A DNA stretch of 64,000 nt from contig NC_089490.1 of NCBI RefSeq assembly GCF_036850765.1, forward strand, positions 109,313,074 to 109,377,073. Direction: 5' to 3'. The position numbers were made by a program, and so were the translations under genes. The notes beneath the pieces are model-generated. The model was not told the DNA's origin, did no database searches, and saw only the letters and a list, made by a program, of their open reading frames with translations. This DNA comes from Saccopteryx bilineata (lineage: Eukaryota; Chordata; Mammalia; Chiroptera; Emballonuridae). Positions 10,745 to 22,074 of this stretch are shown one piece after another; the stretch's first letter is position 1; each line of letters starts with the position of its first letter.

Positions 10745-11065
10745 ATGTATATGTAGTCTGCAATAGACGGACAGCTGTCAGAGGGGAGGAGGCTGGCGAC
10801 TGGATGATAGAAGGTAAAAGGATTAAGTTAAAAATAAACCACATGTATAACACAGACACAGACAGCAGTGTTATGAGAGTCAGGGGAAAGGGTCGGGGGT
10901 AGGTGGAGGTGGGCAAAGTTGGGGAGTGGGAATGGAAAGAGACTTTCCTTGGGACAGGGTGTTCATGATACAGTGCATGGATGATGATTTGTTGAGTTGT
11001 ACACTTGAAACATATGGTTTTGTAAATCAGTGTTACCCCAATAAATCCAATTTTTAAGCAATGTA
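10745..11065 (+). mobile_element. L1 3' end
   Basis: Ends in 'GAGTTGTACACTTGAAACAT', 'GTTACCCCAATAAATCC' and an AT-rich tail, the standard 3' terminus of L1MA-type elements. It starts with a GGGGAGGAGGCTGGCGACTG stretch. Confidence 0.75.
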
Positions 11066-11099
11066 TATGTGGCCTTTTTGTTATATGAACAAGTAGTTT

Positions 11100-11345
11100 T
11101 TATGAAAATATTTATTATAGATTTCTATTTTATTAAGATATAACTTATATACCACAAAGTGCACAGATTTTGAGGGCACTGCTTGATAATTTTTTACTTA
11201 TAATTAAACCTCAGGAAACATTTTCAGAATCCCAGAAAAGCTTTCACATGCCCACTCTTGGTCAGTGTTCATCTCAACACCCAGGTAATAAATACATTCT
11301 GATTTCTACAGCCATGATTAGTTTTGCCTGTTTGTAAACTTCATG
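11100..11345 (-). mobile_element. Possible old L1 fragment (antisense)
   Basis: Segments such as 'AGTTTTGCCTGTTTGTAAAC' followed by 'TTCATGCAAATAGAACTATG' resemble antisense old-L1 sequence. The call is by eye only. Sequence from 11346 to the provirus at 11531 is unassigned. Confidence 0.4.
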
Positions 11346-11530
11346 CAAATAGAACTATGCAGAATGTATGATTCCCACAAAAGCATGGATTTTGGCCTGG
11401 GCCAAAATAGAACTTTAAAAACTTTAAAAGAGCCAGAAGAAAACATAAAAGAAATATTGTATAACATATTATTTTACCCAAACTATGAGACTTTCTACTG
11501 TCAGCTGATGAAATAAACCAGAAGGTAGTC

Positions 11531-12017
11531 TGTTGTGAGTCGGGGGCACAGAGAGAGAGATCAGCAGACGGAATCATCAAGGACTAGCAAAGGACCACCG
11601 CTCGCTCAGGCAAATGGCCCCGAGTTCATGCAGTATCCTAATTTTATTCACAAGACTTCAAAAAGCTTGTTTACTGAGAAATTGGCATAACATCAAGTGT
11701 AACTTTTACTTAAAGATACATGGAGTGCACCTGCAAGATAGCTTAGTAACAACATAATATCAGAAGGCATTAATTGCTATTGCTTCTATGGATCCCACAA
11801 CATTCCTCTCCTTATCTTAAGCCTTAAGGGATAACCTTGGAAAGTACAGAAATCTTATGAGAATGTTTTACTGAGAAAAGCCCAGCAACTGCCTTCAGTC
11901 ACATAGACCTGTTTCAGTGACCCGCCTTCAAGTCACAAAACAACTTTCTTGGCAAAACATTCATTTCTTGTTGGCTGTGTTCCCATCCAAGGCCATGCAA
12001 TGGGTTATTCCACTACA
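11531..12017 (-). repeat. 3' LTR of the ERV2 provirus
   Basis: 487 bp, TGTTGTGAGTCGGGGGC at the left and ATTCCACTACA at the right, so on the minus strand it runs TGTAGTGG...CACAACA. A minus-strand AATAAA lies within the TTTTATTCAC segment near 11645. Its partner is at 18079-18568. Confidence 0.92.
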
Positions 12018-12030
12018 TTTGCCCCTTTTT
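12018..12030 (-). promoter_or_regulatory. Polypurine tract
   Basis: On the minus strand AAAAAGGGGCAAA immediately precedes the 3' LTR, the position and composition of a retroviral plus-strand primer. Confidence 0.8.
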
Positions 12031-12106
12031 GTTTATGCTGAATGTTATGAAGCACCACAGAAAACACAGCCTTCTGTCATTCATCCCTTATTTCTCTTGC
12101 ATTGAT

Positions 12107-13821
12107 TCATCGACAGACTACATATAAAAGAAAACATAGAATTAATATTATTATAAAAAGTCCTACAGTGGATCCCCAAAATCCTTTAATATATTCAATA
12201 GGATTTAATTGTGATAAATTGTCCATTAATCCCTTCAATATAGGTTGACATGTTAGAATTTCTAATTTTCTTTGAAAAGCTTCATGAATATATCTTTGTA
12301 ATTTAATGATTTCTTTAATTACATTATCATGATTTAACAAATGCTTTTAAACATTTTTCTAATGGAAATAAGTATGATTTTAAGAAATAGGGGTAACACA
12401 AAAAGTAGTTACATTCTTATTACATTTTAGCTTAATTTGTCTTTGCAGGCTAACAATTTGATCTCTTAACATAATCATAGTCTGTTCTAAATCATTAACT
12501 TTAGTATTAATGTTACTATTTATACATTATTGAGAAGTTCACAGTTGTTCAGAATTTTCATGCCATTTTTGCACAAAGTCCACAGTCTGTATACTTTGAT
12601 GTAATGTAACTCCAGATACAGCAGCCGCGGTGGTTACAGCTATTAGTCCTATAATGATGGCGATGATCAGTCCAACCAGTCTCTTGATTCACTTCAAGGA
12701 CTTAATAAGATGTTGTAACAGCATCATGGAAGGGGAACCCTGCCACATCCGATGCATCTGTACTGGAATCCAGACTCCCGTTCAGGTTCTTAAAATGTAA
12801 AGACTTTGACTATTTTATTAAAAAGAACAGAAGAGTTAATACATGTATAAAAAGCACACTTATTGCAAGTTATTGAATAATTTTCAGCTGTCTATTTGGT
12901 TTCACCTATAACAAATATATAAAGCAATCTAACACAAGCAGATATGAAATGTTTCATTCTTCTTAAAGATTAACATAATATGATTAGAAGGATAATTTCT
13001 CCAGATTTTTCCTTTCTTCACTGACATACGTTTAAGTGCCATGGCTATTTCCCACAGATGATATTGTATAGGACCAAATTTTATATGAGGAGCTTGAGGT
13101 GACATCCCTCCTCTATGCTATATGATAGTATGATTATTTTGATCACAAGCTGTAATTAAACTATTGTTCTTATGCCACCTTAAATCAGCACCCTGACCTT
13201 TAACTTGGGCAGAGCTATAAGGGCTTTAATCTATAACATTTTATATACAGATGTATTGCTTTTAAATCTATATCCTTGTAACAAACGTGGGTTTTTTTTT
13301 CATCTCCTTTACTGTTATCTTTGACAATAGAGAGCCAAGCTTGAGCTTCTATGTTTAAACAATGTGGCTTATGTCCAATCATATAGGTAATTCCTCAACT
13401 CCTGTTGTATGATTTCTAATTTTACGTCTTCTTTTGAAGGTGCTAAGGGGCCTCTATTATTTAAAGGTCCTAGAAGCCAATTAGAGTCATTAACAAAAAT
13501 AGGAAAGGCACTATTTTCCTAATGAATAGCTCTATTTAATGGAGGATTAGGAACATATGCCTAATAACTAAAATTTTCAGCTCTACTTACTGGAATTGTT
13601 ACCAAAGCAATCATTGCTAAAAACAGGTTAGTAGCATTTTTTTTTCTAGTAGCTTGTAGCATATTTTTACCATTAAAGGTCAGCTTTTTAAGTTGAACCT
13701 AACTTGGTATTTTAGCCTTTTCAATACCAAGCAGCAGCATCTTTAAGATTCTTCTTTTGAAATTCATTTCTTCCATCTCAGCAATGGGCAGATATGGAAA
13801 GAATCTATTGTTCTTATTCAT
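12107..13821 (-). pseudogene. Endogenous betaretroviral Env remnant
   Basis: Minus-strand frames in Env order. A leader-like start (ATG at 13821-13819) has a basic stretch, FKRRILKMLL. A short hydrophobic Gly/Ala-rich fusion-peptide-like segment lies around 12618-12665, followed by a heptad-type region. The 77-codon frame at 12107-12340 ends in a membrane-spanning helix (GLFIIILILCFLLYVV) and a short tail. Multiple stops and frameshifts separate these blocks, so no functional envelope is encoded. Assignment to the beta class rests on the TM organisation and the overall provirus structure. Confidence 0.75.
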
Positions 13822-14089
13822 GTTGTTAGTTTAATTCTGCGAGCAGGACACCAAAGGACTTCACCGGATTCTGCAATGACACAAGCAAACCCTCTTCCCC
13901 AATGTTGCACTACACTAACTACCTATTGATCCAACTCACTTTTATAGTGTATGGGTTGATTTAATCTTAGAACTGTTATTTTTTGTCCAATGTCTGTCTG
14001 CAGCAGTCAATTTATCTTCTCCTGTATTTAAGAAATTTAAAGTAAATAAAACTTTGTGTAACATAATTCTAGGGAATAATCTCCTTTCT

Positions 14090-14300
14090 TCTCCCCCTTT
14101 TTTGTTTAAGTAATATATTTTTCAGAGTGCAATTACTGCATTCAATAATTGCTTGTTCTTGTGGATTATATGGAATTCTGGTAGTATGTTTAATATTCTA
14201 AAATGCTAAGAATTGTTGAAATTTGGTAGATGTATAGGCAGGACTATTGTCAGTTTTAATTGCTTTAGGAATGCCTATAACATTAAAAGCTTTAATAAGA
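14090..14300 (-). pseudogene. Endogenous retroviral integrase core remnant
   Basis: Minus-strand translation gives a [10 protein letters not shown] block followed, after a stop, by [12 protein letters not shown]. These are the second Asp and the terminal Glu neighbourhoods of the integrase DDE core. Stops and frame changes surround both. Confidence 0.75.
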
Positions 14301-14860
14301 TGTTGAATGACATAATTAGCCTTTTCTCTAGGTAAGGTGTGGCCTATTGAAAGGAAGAATAAATATTAATAAAACTATACATAAGATAGTTTTTTAAAAG
14401 AAGAAATATGAGTAATATTTATTTGCTACAGGTTATTAATGTGTTGCCCTCTAGGATTCATTCCTCTCGGTAATGGAGGAGCATTTATAATACTATACTG
14501 AGGACAGTTTCTAATAATATTCTGAGCTTCTCACCAGGTTATTTTAAATTTTTGCATTAATTTTTTTTTATTTGTATGAGTCTTTGTATAAAACTTAGTA
14601 GTTATTTTTATTGATCTAATGAGTGATTAACTTCATTATTTGTAGAAGACATAGGTCCTGGTAAAGCTGTATGAGAACAAATGTGAGTTATATGGATAGG
14701 CAAATTTCATTCCTACAATAAAAGTTGTAACTCTTGAAACAATTTGTGCAATTTAGAACTATTATTTGAAATATAAATAGTTTCTATAAGTTTAATTGTA
14801 TGTTCTACATATTGTGAATCAGTTACAATGTTAATAGCACAGGATGTTTGAATTTTGTCT

Positions 14861-15043
14861 TTAACTACAATGATTTAAGGTCTCAGAAGCATTTTTAAGG
14901 ATGACTGAAAGTTTAGCATTATTTTTATAAGCTATTAATATGTTATTTATATAATGGATTATTAAAGGTTGAGGATATTTGTAACAAATTTTTTCTAAAG
15001 GTTGATTTACATAATGTTGATATAGTGTCTGACTATTCAACAT
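14861..15043 (-). pseudogene. Endogenous retroviral reverse transcriptase remnant
   Basis: A 60-codon minus-strand frame with the RT palm text YPQPLIIHYINNILIAYKNN. The catalytic Y-x-D-D motif (nt ~14942-14953) reads YINN, both aspartates being asparagine, so this copy cannot polymerise. RNase H and the fingers region were not found intact. Confidence 0.75.
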
Positions 15044-15049
15044 TGCCTA

Positions 15050-16836
15050 TTTAAGTAATATAAACTTAGTAAGAATAGTTAGTTATGCTTATTGTTATAG
15101 ACACAACAGCTAGCACTGCTAGAAACAGAGTCAGTGATGTTTTTTGAAGTCTTAGTCTTAGTTAAAAAAAATTTTGCCTCCTAGTTAAGTTTATTTAATT
15201 GTCAAATTTCCCTTTTTTCTATTTCCAACTTATACCGAGGCTACAATTTTCTGGAAGGTATCTACTAGTCCCGTATCTGTGGAAATAAGAGCAAATCCTC
15301 GCCCCTACATTTTTGTCTACATTGCCGTTGTAAATTAGAAAACTGTCCATTTAAGAAGTTTATTTTGTGTAATATTAGTAAGAGGGTTAGCATTAGCATT
15401 TTGATTAGCTTGAATACAAGCTTGATTTTCCTGTTATAAATTGTAACTCTTTCACTTTTGAAAGAACAGTCCAAGCTAACATTTCTAAATTTTTTGAAAT
15501 AAAACATTCAGAGTCTATGAAGGAGGATAGCAGTTCCTGCGTATAAAGACAGTTTTATACTGGGAGCAAGCCGTTTTTAACTCTTTAAGAGCTTTGACAG
15601 AAATTTGGTCATAGTGAGTATAAAAAACTCCTTATCAGAAAGTTTAGACTGTAATTTAAAATGTTGCTCTTTTAATTATTTATAACATAAATGTTTTTCT
15701 TTATTAGAGGCCAAATGACCCTTGTTATTTTCTTATTGTAAAAGAAATCTTAGAGCTTTGTTAGGGACTTTCCTTAAGCCATGCAGCTTAGTGATTACTG
15801 CCTAAGTGGGCTAAAAAGAAAACTAATGTTGCTTAGTAATAAGAGATGTATTAGCTTCTATATCTAAAAGTCTTTTGTATTGTTAAGTCTATTATAGGGC
15901 ATCAAAGGAACTAAATTCCCGCTTTCCTCAGTGCCTCCTTTTTCAGTTGCCTTACAAGCAGCCAACTGTCTGAAGCAGCTTGTGATAAATTCTTAAAATG
16001 ACTTAATTTTACTTAATTCCTTAGTTTTACAAATTTGAGTATATTTTACACATAAACAAGACAATTTTCAATACAGAAACACAAGTATAACATATAACTT
16101 TAATTAATCCTAATACTTGAATTCTTATTTGATTTCAAACTTTGAATATACCTTACAATGTATTAACTTAATTAGCAAGTCTTAAGGATCCATATTTATT
16201 CAATTTAAATTTAAATGAGCGCTCCTTATAATTTCTAATTTTAAAGCAAAAATTATATGGATGAAACTTTTTTTAATATAAAAGAAAGCCGGCATTTTTA
16301 ACCTTTGTATGTAAACACAATTCAGGCCTTAAAAATCACATTTTAGACAACATCAAACAAAAACTAAACAGAAATTAGAATCAGACAAAACAGACTAGAC
16401 AAAACAAAGAGAAACCCAGGATTTCAGAGCACAGTCAGACTAGAAAGATGCCTGCCTGATTTTAATCAGGGCATTTTCTGACAGAGGGACTGACGATGGA
16501 TGAGACTAAACAAAATTTCCCCAAGAAAATTCTCTTGGCAGCTGCTGGGATATTTTCTATAGTCAGATCCAACACATGTCCCCTGCCTCAGTTTCCAGGC
16601 AAAGAATAAGAAAGAAACAAAATGATAGCTCAGAGGATTGTAGCTAAAACACTAAAGAAAATTAGTATTTATTTATTTTATTATTACAAAGACTAGAGAA
16701 TTCTAAGGACTTCATGATTCCTCTATATGTCCTAATTCTAATTGAATTTGTACCAACTGATGTAAAGCTTTAAGCTTTTCTTCCTTGTCTCCAACTCTAG
16801 TGATTTGCATCCAGGCTTTAAGACAAGCGATCTAAT
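15050..16836 (-). pseudogene. Decayed gag/pro/pol junction of the ERV2 provirus
   Basis: A-rich on the coding (minus) strand and full of stops. The 80-codon minus frame at 15265-15507 is the longest and is not recognisable. By position it should contain the end of gag, protease and the start of pol. No zinc-knuckle motif or protease active site could be confirmed. Confidence 0.5.
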
Positions 16837-17970
16837 CTAAGCTACAACAGCATCAGTATAACCAGTCTGTTGTCCCACATCTGCATGAACGCCAACTCCG
16901 ATGAGCACTTCAAAAGTAGCTCCCAGGGGATTATTTCTGGTGTTCATATGAGATATTTGAAGAGCCTCCTCTCTCCACCAAGATTTGAATTGTAAATATT
17001 GTCCTGGTTCCAAAACCATACTAGCAAGTAAATCCCAATCCAAAGGAATCATTAAATGATCATTACAATAGGAATAGATAAGACCTTGAACATATGAGGA
17101 CTGAGGTCCATACGTAGCAACAGATTGTTTGACTAGCTTTAAGGAAGTAAATTCAAATTAGTCAAATTGGATATTATGCCCTCCCCCAGGATCTGGAGCA
17201 TTAAGAGGAAAAGGCTGTTGAATAATTGGGAAAATAGATGCAGAAAAATTACTAGAATTAGATTCTAAATCATCATGACGTATAAGCACCTGTTGCATTT
17301 CAGAGATTTCAGGGAATTGAAAAATCCTTCCCCTGCCAGTACCAATTAATTTTTTACCTTGAATTGGAGGAGCCGTAGGCTCACATATATCTTGCTTTTG
17401 AACAGGATAAGCAGTATACTGATTTCCATTCTCCCGTTGTTCCAGTGTAAATTGTAGTTTACTTAATAAATGTTTTAGACAGGCAACATCATCCATAGGT
17501 GCTCCCTCATCTTTTAAGAAAGAGGGAATAAAGCCTGTGGATGGCTGAATTTCATTAACATTATCAGTAACTTCAGAAGCAGAGACAGTATTGTCCAAGT
17601 CATTATTCTATTCATTCTGTGCTGAATTAAATTCTTCAGGCTCATTAAAAATAAGCTCACTCAAGTCTTTAACAGAATCTCCATCTGATTATAAAGGTTC
17701 AAGGGCTGTAGCAATAAGATTATAAGCAGCCCACATTTCAGCATCAAGTGGATCTCCGTGCTGATGAACACAGCATAAAGATTTTTCTACTTGTTGCCAA
17801 ACATTCAAATTCAATTGATTACAATGTTCAGGAGTATACCAATAACAGTGTTTCTGAGTAGCATTTAAAAGACGTAACAAAACCTTGTCTTTTATCTGAG
17901 TCCCAGACCCTTTTAAAAGGGATGTCAAAACCTGTATATAATTGTCACGTAATGAATGGGAATTTCCCAT
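16837..17970 (-). pseudogene. Endogenous betaretroviral Gag remnant
   Basis: Gag probably begins at the in-frame ATG at 17970-17968 with MGNSHSLRDNYI, a myristoylation-type MGxxxS start typical of retroviral matrix; the longer frame from 18015 is read-through. Matrix-like sequence continues to a stop at 17689-17691. The next block (17158-17598) is acidic and proline-containing (PTAPPIQ, a possible late-domain-like PTAP). The third (16837-17052, QYLQFKSWWREEA) resembles capsid. At least two in-frame stops separate the blocks. Confidence 0.78.
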
Positions 17971-18058
17971 AACTTTGCTAGTTACCCGAAAGTATCGCGT
18001 ACACAGCGCGTCCAACTTACCCTTTTAGGGTTCCATCTGTTCCCAACCTCTTCTTAAG

Positions 18059-18076
18059 GCTCCACGGTAGGCGCCA
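18059..18076 (-). promoter_or_regulatory. Primer-binding site, lysine tRNA type (3 mismatches)
   Basis: Two bases inside the 5' LTR the minus strand reads TGGCGCCTACCGTGGAGC. This differs at three positions from TGGCGCCCAACGTGGGGC, the complement of the tRNA-Lys1,2 3' end, which occurs unchanged at 40158 in another provirus of this window. Confidence 0.8.
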
Positions 18077-18078
18077 AA

Positions 18079-18568
18079 TGTTGTTGTGAGTCGGGGGCGC
18101 AGAGAGAGAGATCAGCAGACGGAATCATCAAGGACTAGCAAAGGACCACCGCTCGCTCAGGCAAATGGCCCCGAGTTCATGCAGTGTCCTAATTTTATTC
18201 ACAAGACTTCAAAAAGCTTGTTTACTGAGAAATTGGCATTACATCAAGTGTGACTTTTACTTAAAGATACATGGAGTGCACCTGCAAGATAGCTTAGTAA
18301 CAGCATAATATCGGAAGGCATTAATTGCTATTGCTTCTATGGATCCCACAACATTCCTCTCCTTATCTTAAGCCTTAAGGGATAACCTTGGAAAGTACAG
18401 AAATCTTATGAGAATGATTTACTGAGAAAAGCCCAGCAACTGCCTTCAGTCACATAGACCTGTTTCAGTGACCCGCCTTCAAGTCACAAAACAACTTTCT
18501 TGGCAAAACATTCATTTCTTGTTGGCTGTGTTCCCATCCAAGGCCATGCAATGGGTTATTCCACTACA
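18079..18568 (-). repeat. 5' LTR of the ERV2 provirus
   Basis: 490 bp. On the minus strand it runs from TGTAGTGGAATAACCC to the CACAACAACA end next to the primer site. Nearly identical to 11531-12017 (seven substitutions seen). The end facing the internal region has an extra TTG repeat. Confidence 0.92.
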
Positions 18569-18894
18569 GTAGTCTGAAAAGTTTTTAGTTCTGAAGTGAG
18601 TTTTCCAAGAAGAGGAGGGACTTTCGCAATAGAGTATGTGCCTACTGTATACTTAATGCCAATGAAATGGCCAGATTCAATAGCAGAAGCTTTGAGGGTA
18701 GCCATTATTTGAGCTAGAAAGCTTATTTGTGAGTCTTGATAACTGAGAGTAATTGGACACAGGGACTCTTCAAAAAAGGGGAGAAACTTTTGATAAACAA
18801 AGGTAAAGCAGTTTCAGTTTTATATCTGAATGTGTACACCACTCACATTATATATCTGAGACATATAATTTTGTATTTAATTAATGGAACACAG
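18569..18894. other. Intergenic, nothing recognised
   Basis: Starts with the GTAGTC target duplicate of the provirus. No repeat or gene recognised. Confidence 0.4.
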
Positions 18895-19221
18895 TCTAAT
18901 CATGATATGAACACAGAAAGGATGAAGAGAGTGATTGAGCAAGCGCAGACATGGATAGCACATCTCCCAGCCCCTGCGGTCAGCAGTAGACCAGAATCAA
19001 ATGACACAGTGCTTCCCCATGAAAAACTTGGAAGAAATCTAAAAGTGATCTCAAAAAAACCTGAATTAGAATATGAGAAAGAATTTGGTAAGAAACAAGA
19101 CGTTGTTCAATTACAAGGATTAGATTTAGGAAGAGGCAAGTTCAGCCAGAAGTCTAACAAATTCTGTCTCTCAGATCAGTTTATAATTTCATCTACACAT
19201 TTTCCAAAAATAAAAGTATAA
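18895..19221 (+). other. Unrecognised exon-like open frame
   Basis: Part of a 161-codon ORF (18736-19221). The portion from about 18890 has a protein-like composition quite unlike its surroundings (MNTERMKRVIEQAQTWIAHL, KPELEYEKEFGKKQ). A possible acceptor (GGAACACAG before 18895) and a good donor (GTAAGAAAC at ~19088) would delimit an exon of ~195 bp in an open phase. The pyrimidine tract is poor and I do not recognise the family. It could be an exon of an unknown gene, an old processed pseudogene, or chance. Confidence 0.3.
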
Positions 19222-20224
19222 ACTGTGTACTAGTTCCTTCCTTCAAATGAGTCATATAGTACTACTTAATCACTATGTACTTTGATCCCTTTCTCATAAG
19301 ATTAAATATTGCTGATCCATTTTTACCTAAGAAATTGAAAGAAAGGAAACAAAACTTAACACATTTCCCAATACCTTACTGTTTCCAAAAGAACAGTTGT
19401 CTCTTAATGCCAGTGTTCTTTATAGAACCTTGAGATTAAAATTCCAGATGTCCAGGACCATATTTTCACTTGTACAAGCAGAAAAAAAATATGCATGGGA
19501 AGTTCATTACCCTGGGTGTCAATATGCATTATCATTGGGGACCAAAGAAGAAATTGGAGAAGAAAGTAATTTTATTCACGATTGTATAAAAACATTATAT
19601 CTTGGGAGCCTAATACCAGAAGTCTCTGCATGTTTTTATACAATTATGTGAGTTTACAGAGATACATTTGTGAGAATGGGAATTCTCAAAATTATAACAA
19701 GACTAGTCTGTTCTTCCTCCTCCATTTATCTTTTTCTTTCTCTTTTTCTCCAAAAGAAATGAAAAACATAATTATTTAACTTTAACTAAAACTACATGTG
19801 CTTCTTTTTCTTTTCTCAATGTAAGTGAAATATTTCTTTATCCCAAGCTCTCTTCCTTGACCAACACGGAAGGATAATGCATGGAAACATTAACTGGTGT
19901 TTTGTGTTTACTGATGAAAAGGATTTGGAAAGAATGTGATCTGTGCTGACCCTTATCCTCTGGTATTTTTCTCTTTTCTATTTCAAAAGTGTAGCCAGGC
20001 CCTTCTGTTCTTTTGCCTTAAGAAGTTTCAAGGTTAGAAGCAGAGGTTGCTTAAAAATAACTTTGTGAAAACCCTGGCTCCTTGAGCAAATTACTCTAGG
20101 TTCTCTTAAAGAAGAATGGAAAGTAATCCTTTGTATGGATATGAGTTGAAGCCTTAGTTGGCAGGGAGAATTTAAATCCAAGAGGCTAGTGGAGGTTTGT
20201 GGGTGCACTAATGGAAGGGAGCCC
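19222..20224. other. Intergenic, nothing recognised
   Basis: AT-rich; short ORFs here show no domain. Confidence 0.35.
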
Positions 20225-20440
20225 AGGTGCCACTATCGATGTGTCTTTTTGTGCAATTATAATACTGTTTAATTACTATAATTTTATAATATGGTTGAAA
20301 ATCAGGAAGTGTGTTGCCTCCTGCTTTGGTCTTGTTCAAAATTGCTTTGGCTAATCAGAATCTCTTACAGTTTCATCTGAATTTTAGAATTGTAAGTGGT
20401 CAATTCTAATATCTTTTTTGATCACCTATTCCTGGAATTA
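20225..20440 (-). mobile_element. Old L1 ORF2 fragment (antisense)
   Basis: Contains AAATCAGGAAGTGTGTTGCC, TTGTTCAAAATTGCTTTGGC and similar text, recognisable as the reverse complement of the old L1 ORF2 C-terminal region. Confidence 0.7.
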
Positions 20441-20624
20441 CTATTTTAGAAATTATATGAATAAGAAAAACTTCTATAAATTTTCTATCTTGCATTTGTA
20501 GTATTTGTGTCTATTAGGGAACATGAAATAGTTGTTGAGGGGAAAAAATATTAATATAAAGCAAAGGAGAACAAATAGTCAAATGGAGAGAAAAGCCTAG
20601 TCTTTCGATTCTTTCTCTTTACAC

Positions 20625-20930
20625 TCACGCCATGGGAATTTCATCCAAGGTAAAAGTTTTAAATATCATTGCTATGCTAATGACCTCCAAATTTTTATTT
20701 AGCCCAGGCCACTTTCTTTAACTATAGAGTTGTAAATATGAGTACCCACTCAATAGCTACACATGGATGTTTGTTTGGCATTTTAAACTTAATATATAAA
20801 AAACAGAAATTCTGATTTCTTCAGGCTTTTCAATCTCAATAAATGTCGAATTTATTCTTCAATTAAGCAGACAATAACCTTGGATGTCATTGTTTATTTA
20901 TCCATCTGTCCCTCAAGTTCTCTAAGGGCT
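20625..20930 (+). mobile_element. L2 LINE fragment
   Basis: Contains 'GCTAATGACCTCCAAATTTT', 'CACATGGATGTTTGTTTGGC' and 'ATTTTAAACTTAATATAT', matching the L2 3' region as I recall it (ATGACTCCCAAAT..., ATGTCTAATAGGCAT...). A second L2 stretch occurs at 25150. Confidence 0.6.
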
Positions 20931-21232
20931 TTTTTTATTTTCATGAATTCCAGTGTATCTCATGCAGAGTAAGTAAGTGTACAAATGACTGTAAAACAAG
21001 TTTATTGTTTGCATAACATGGTGTTGCAGAGCTAAACCATTTTGTGTTTTGGTTGTGTATTTATAAATTGTGCAGTTAATGATGTTTTTTCAGAGAGTTT
21101 AAATGAAAATTTTAGGACTCATCCAACTTTTCAAGTCACTTAGCTTATTTTCCTTAAAATTTTTAGTATATGGTTTTTCATGGATGGCATCACATGACTC
21201 AAATATTAGAATATATAAAAAGATATACAGTG

Positions 21233-21605
21233 GCCCTGGCCAGTTGGCTCAGTGGTAGAGCGTCAGCCTGGCGTGCAGAAGTCCCAGGTTCGATTCCCGG
21301 CCAGGGCACACAGGGGAAGCGCCCATCTGCTTCTCCACCCCTCCCCCTCTCCTTCCTCTCTGTCTCTCTCTTCCCCTCCCGCAGCAAGGCTCCATTGGAG
21401 CAAAGATGGCCCGGGCACTGGGGATGGCTCCTTGGCCTCTGCCCCAGGCACTAGAGTGGCTCTGGTCGCAACAGAGTGACGCCCCGGAGGGGCAGAGCAT
21501 CGCCCCCTGGTGGGCGTGCCAGGTGGATCCCAGTCGGGCACAAGCGGGAGTCTGTCTGACTGTCTCTCCCCATTTCCAGCTTCAGAAAAATACAAAAAAA
21601 AAAGA
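21233..21605 (+). mobile_element. Rhin-1 type tRNA-derived SINE
   Basis: The tRNA-like head GGCCCTGGCCAGTTGGCTC has a B-box GGTTCGATTCC. It is followed by a TC-rich stretch, the unique body (GGCTCCATTGGAGCAAAGAT, CGCCCCCTGGTGGGC), TTTCCAGCTTCAG and a short A-tail. Target duplicates (AAAAGATATACAGTG and AAAAGATACACAGTG) flank it. The SINE family is characteristic of rhinolophoid bats. ORFs on both strands here are SINE sequence, not genes. Confidence 0.9.
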
Positions 21606-21914
21606 AAAGATACACAGTGAAAAGTCATCTTCTTACCCATTTCTAATTTACCCATTTCTCACTGATGACCTCACCCCTCTAATGAGGCAACCTCTTTTCT
21701 TAGTTTTTTATGTAACTTTCCAAACTTTCTCTGTTGATACCCTAACAAATATTATTAATTTTTATCTCCACTTTAACATAAAAAGTAACATCAACCTACT
21801 TTTTTATTTTTACATAGTATATCTTAGACATGCTTATACATCAGTGCATAGATTCTCTTTTTTATTGCAGCTTCACAGCATTATGTTGCATAAATGTTCC
21901 ATAATTTGTTAAAT

Positions 21915-22074
21915 TTTATTTATATTTATTTTAGTGAAGAGAGAGAAAGAGAAGCGGGGAAGAGCAGGAAGCATCAACTCCCATATGTGCTTTGACCAGG
22001 CAAGCCTGGGATTTTGAACGGCGACCTTAGCAATCCAGGTCAACATTTTACTACACCACCACAGGTCAGGCATG
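21915..22074 (-). mobile_element. tRNA-derived bat SINE fragment (non-Rhin-1)
   Basis: On the minus strand: GCCTGACCTGTGGTGG head, CCATATGTGC reversed, and a GAGAGA-derived tract. Same family as 24541 and 38105 but older and mutated. Confidence 0.7.

Larger units (their letters stand above)
11531..18568 (-). mobile_element. Betaretrovirus-like (ERV2) provirus, degraded
   Basis: A complete LTR-internal-LTR structure in minus orientation, 7.0 kb. The flanking direct repeat GTAGTC (11525-11530 and 18569-18574) is 6 bp, typical of ERV2/betaretroviral integrase. A lysine-type primer site, a polypurine tract, Gag, RT, integrase and transmembrane Env remnants occur in the expected order. All frames are broken and the pol region is shortened. 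By eye the LTRs differ at only seven positions plus a 3-base end difference over ~487 bp, so integration is recent compared with the state of the interior. Confidence 0.9.

Noticed and set aside
21233..21310. tRNA gene
   Set aside because: The tRNA-like fold is the SINE head (A and B boxes) followed by the SINE body and tail; not a functional tRNA.
21170..21912. Several overlapping ORFs up to 168 codons
   Set aside because: All fall in the Rhin-1 SINE; the same frames recur at 34111, 38672 and 41099.
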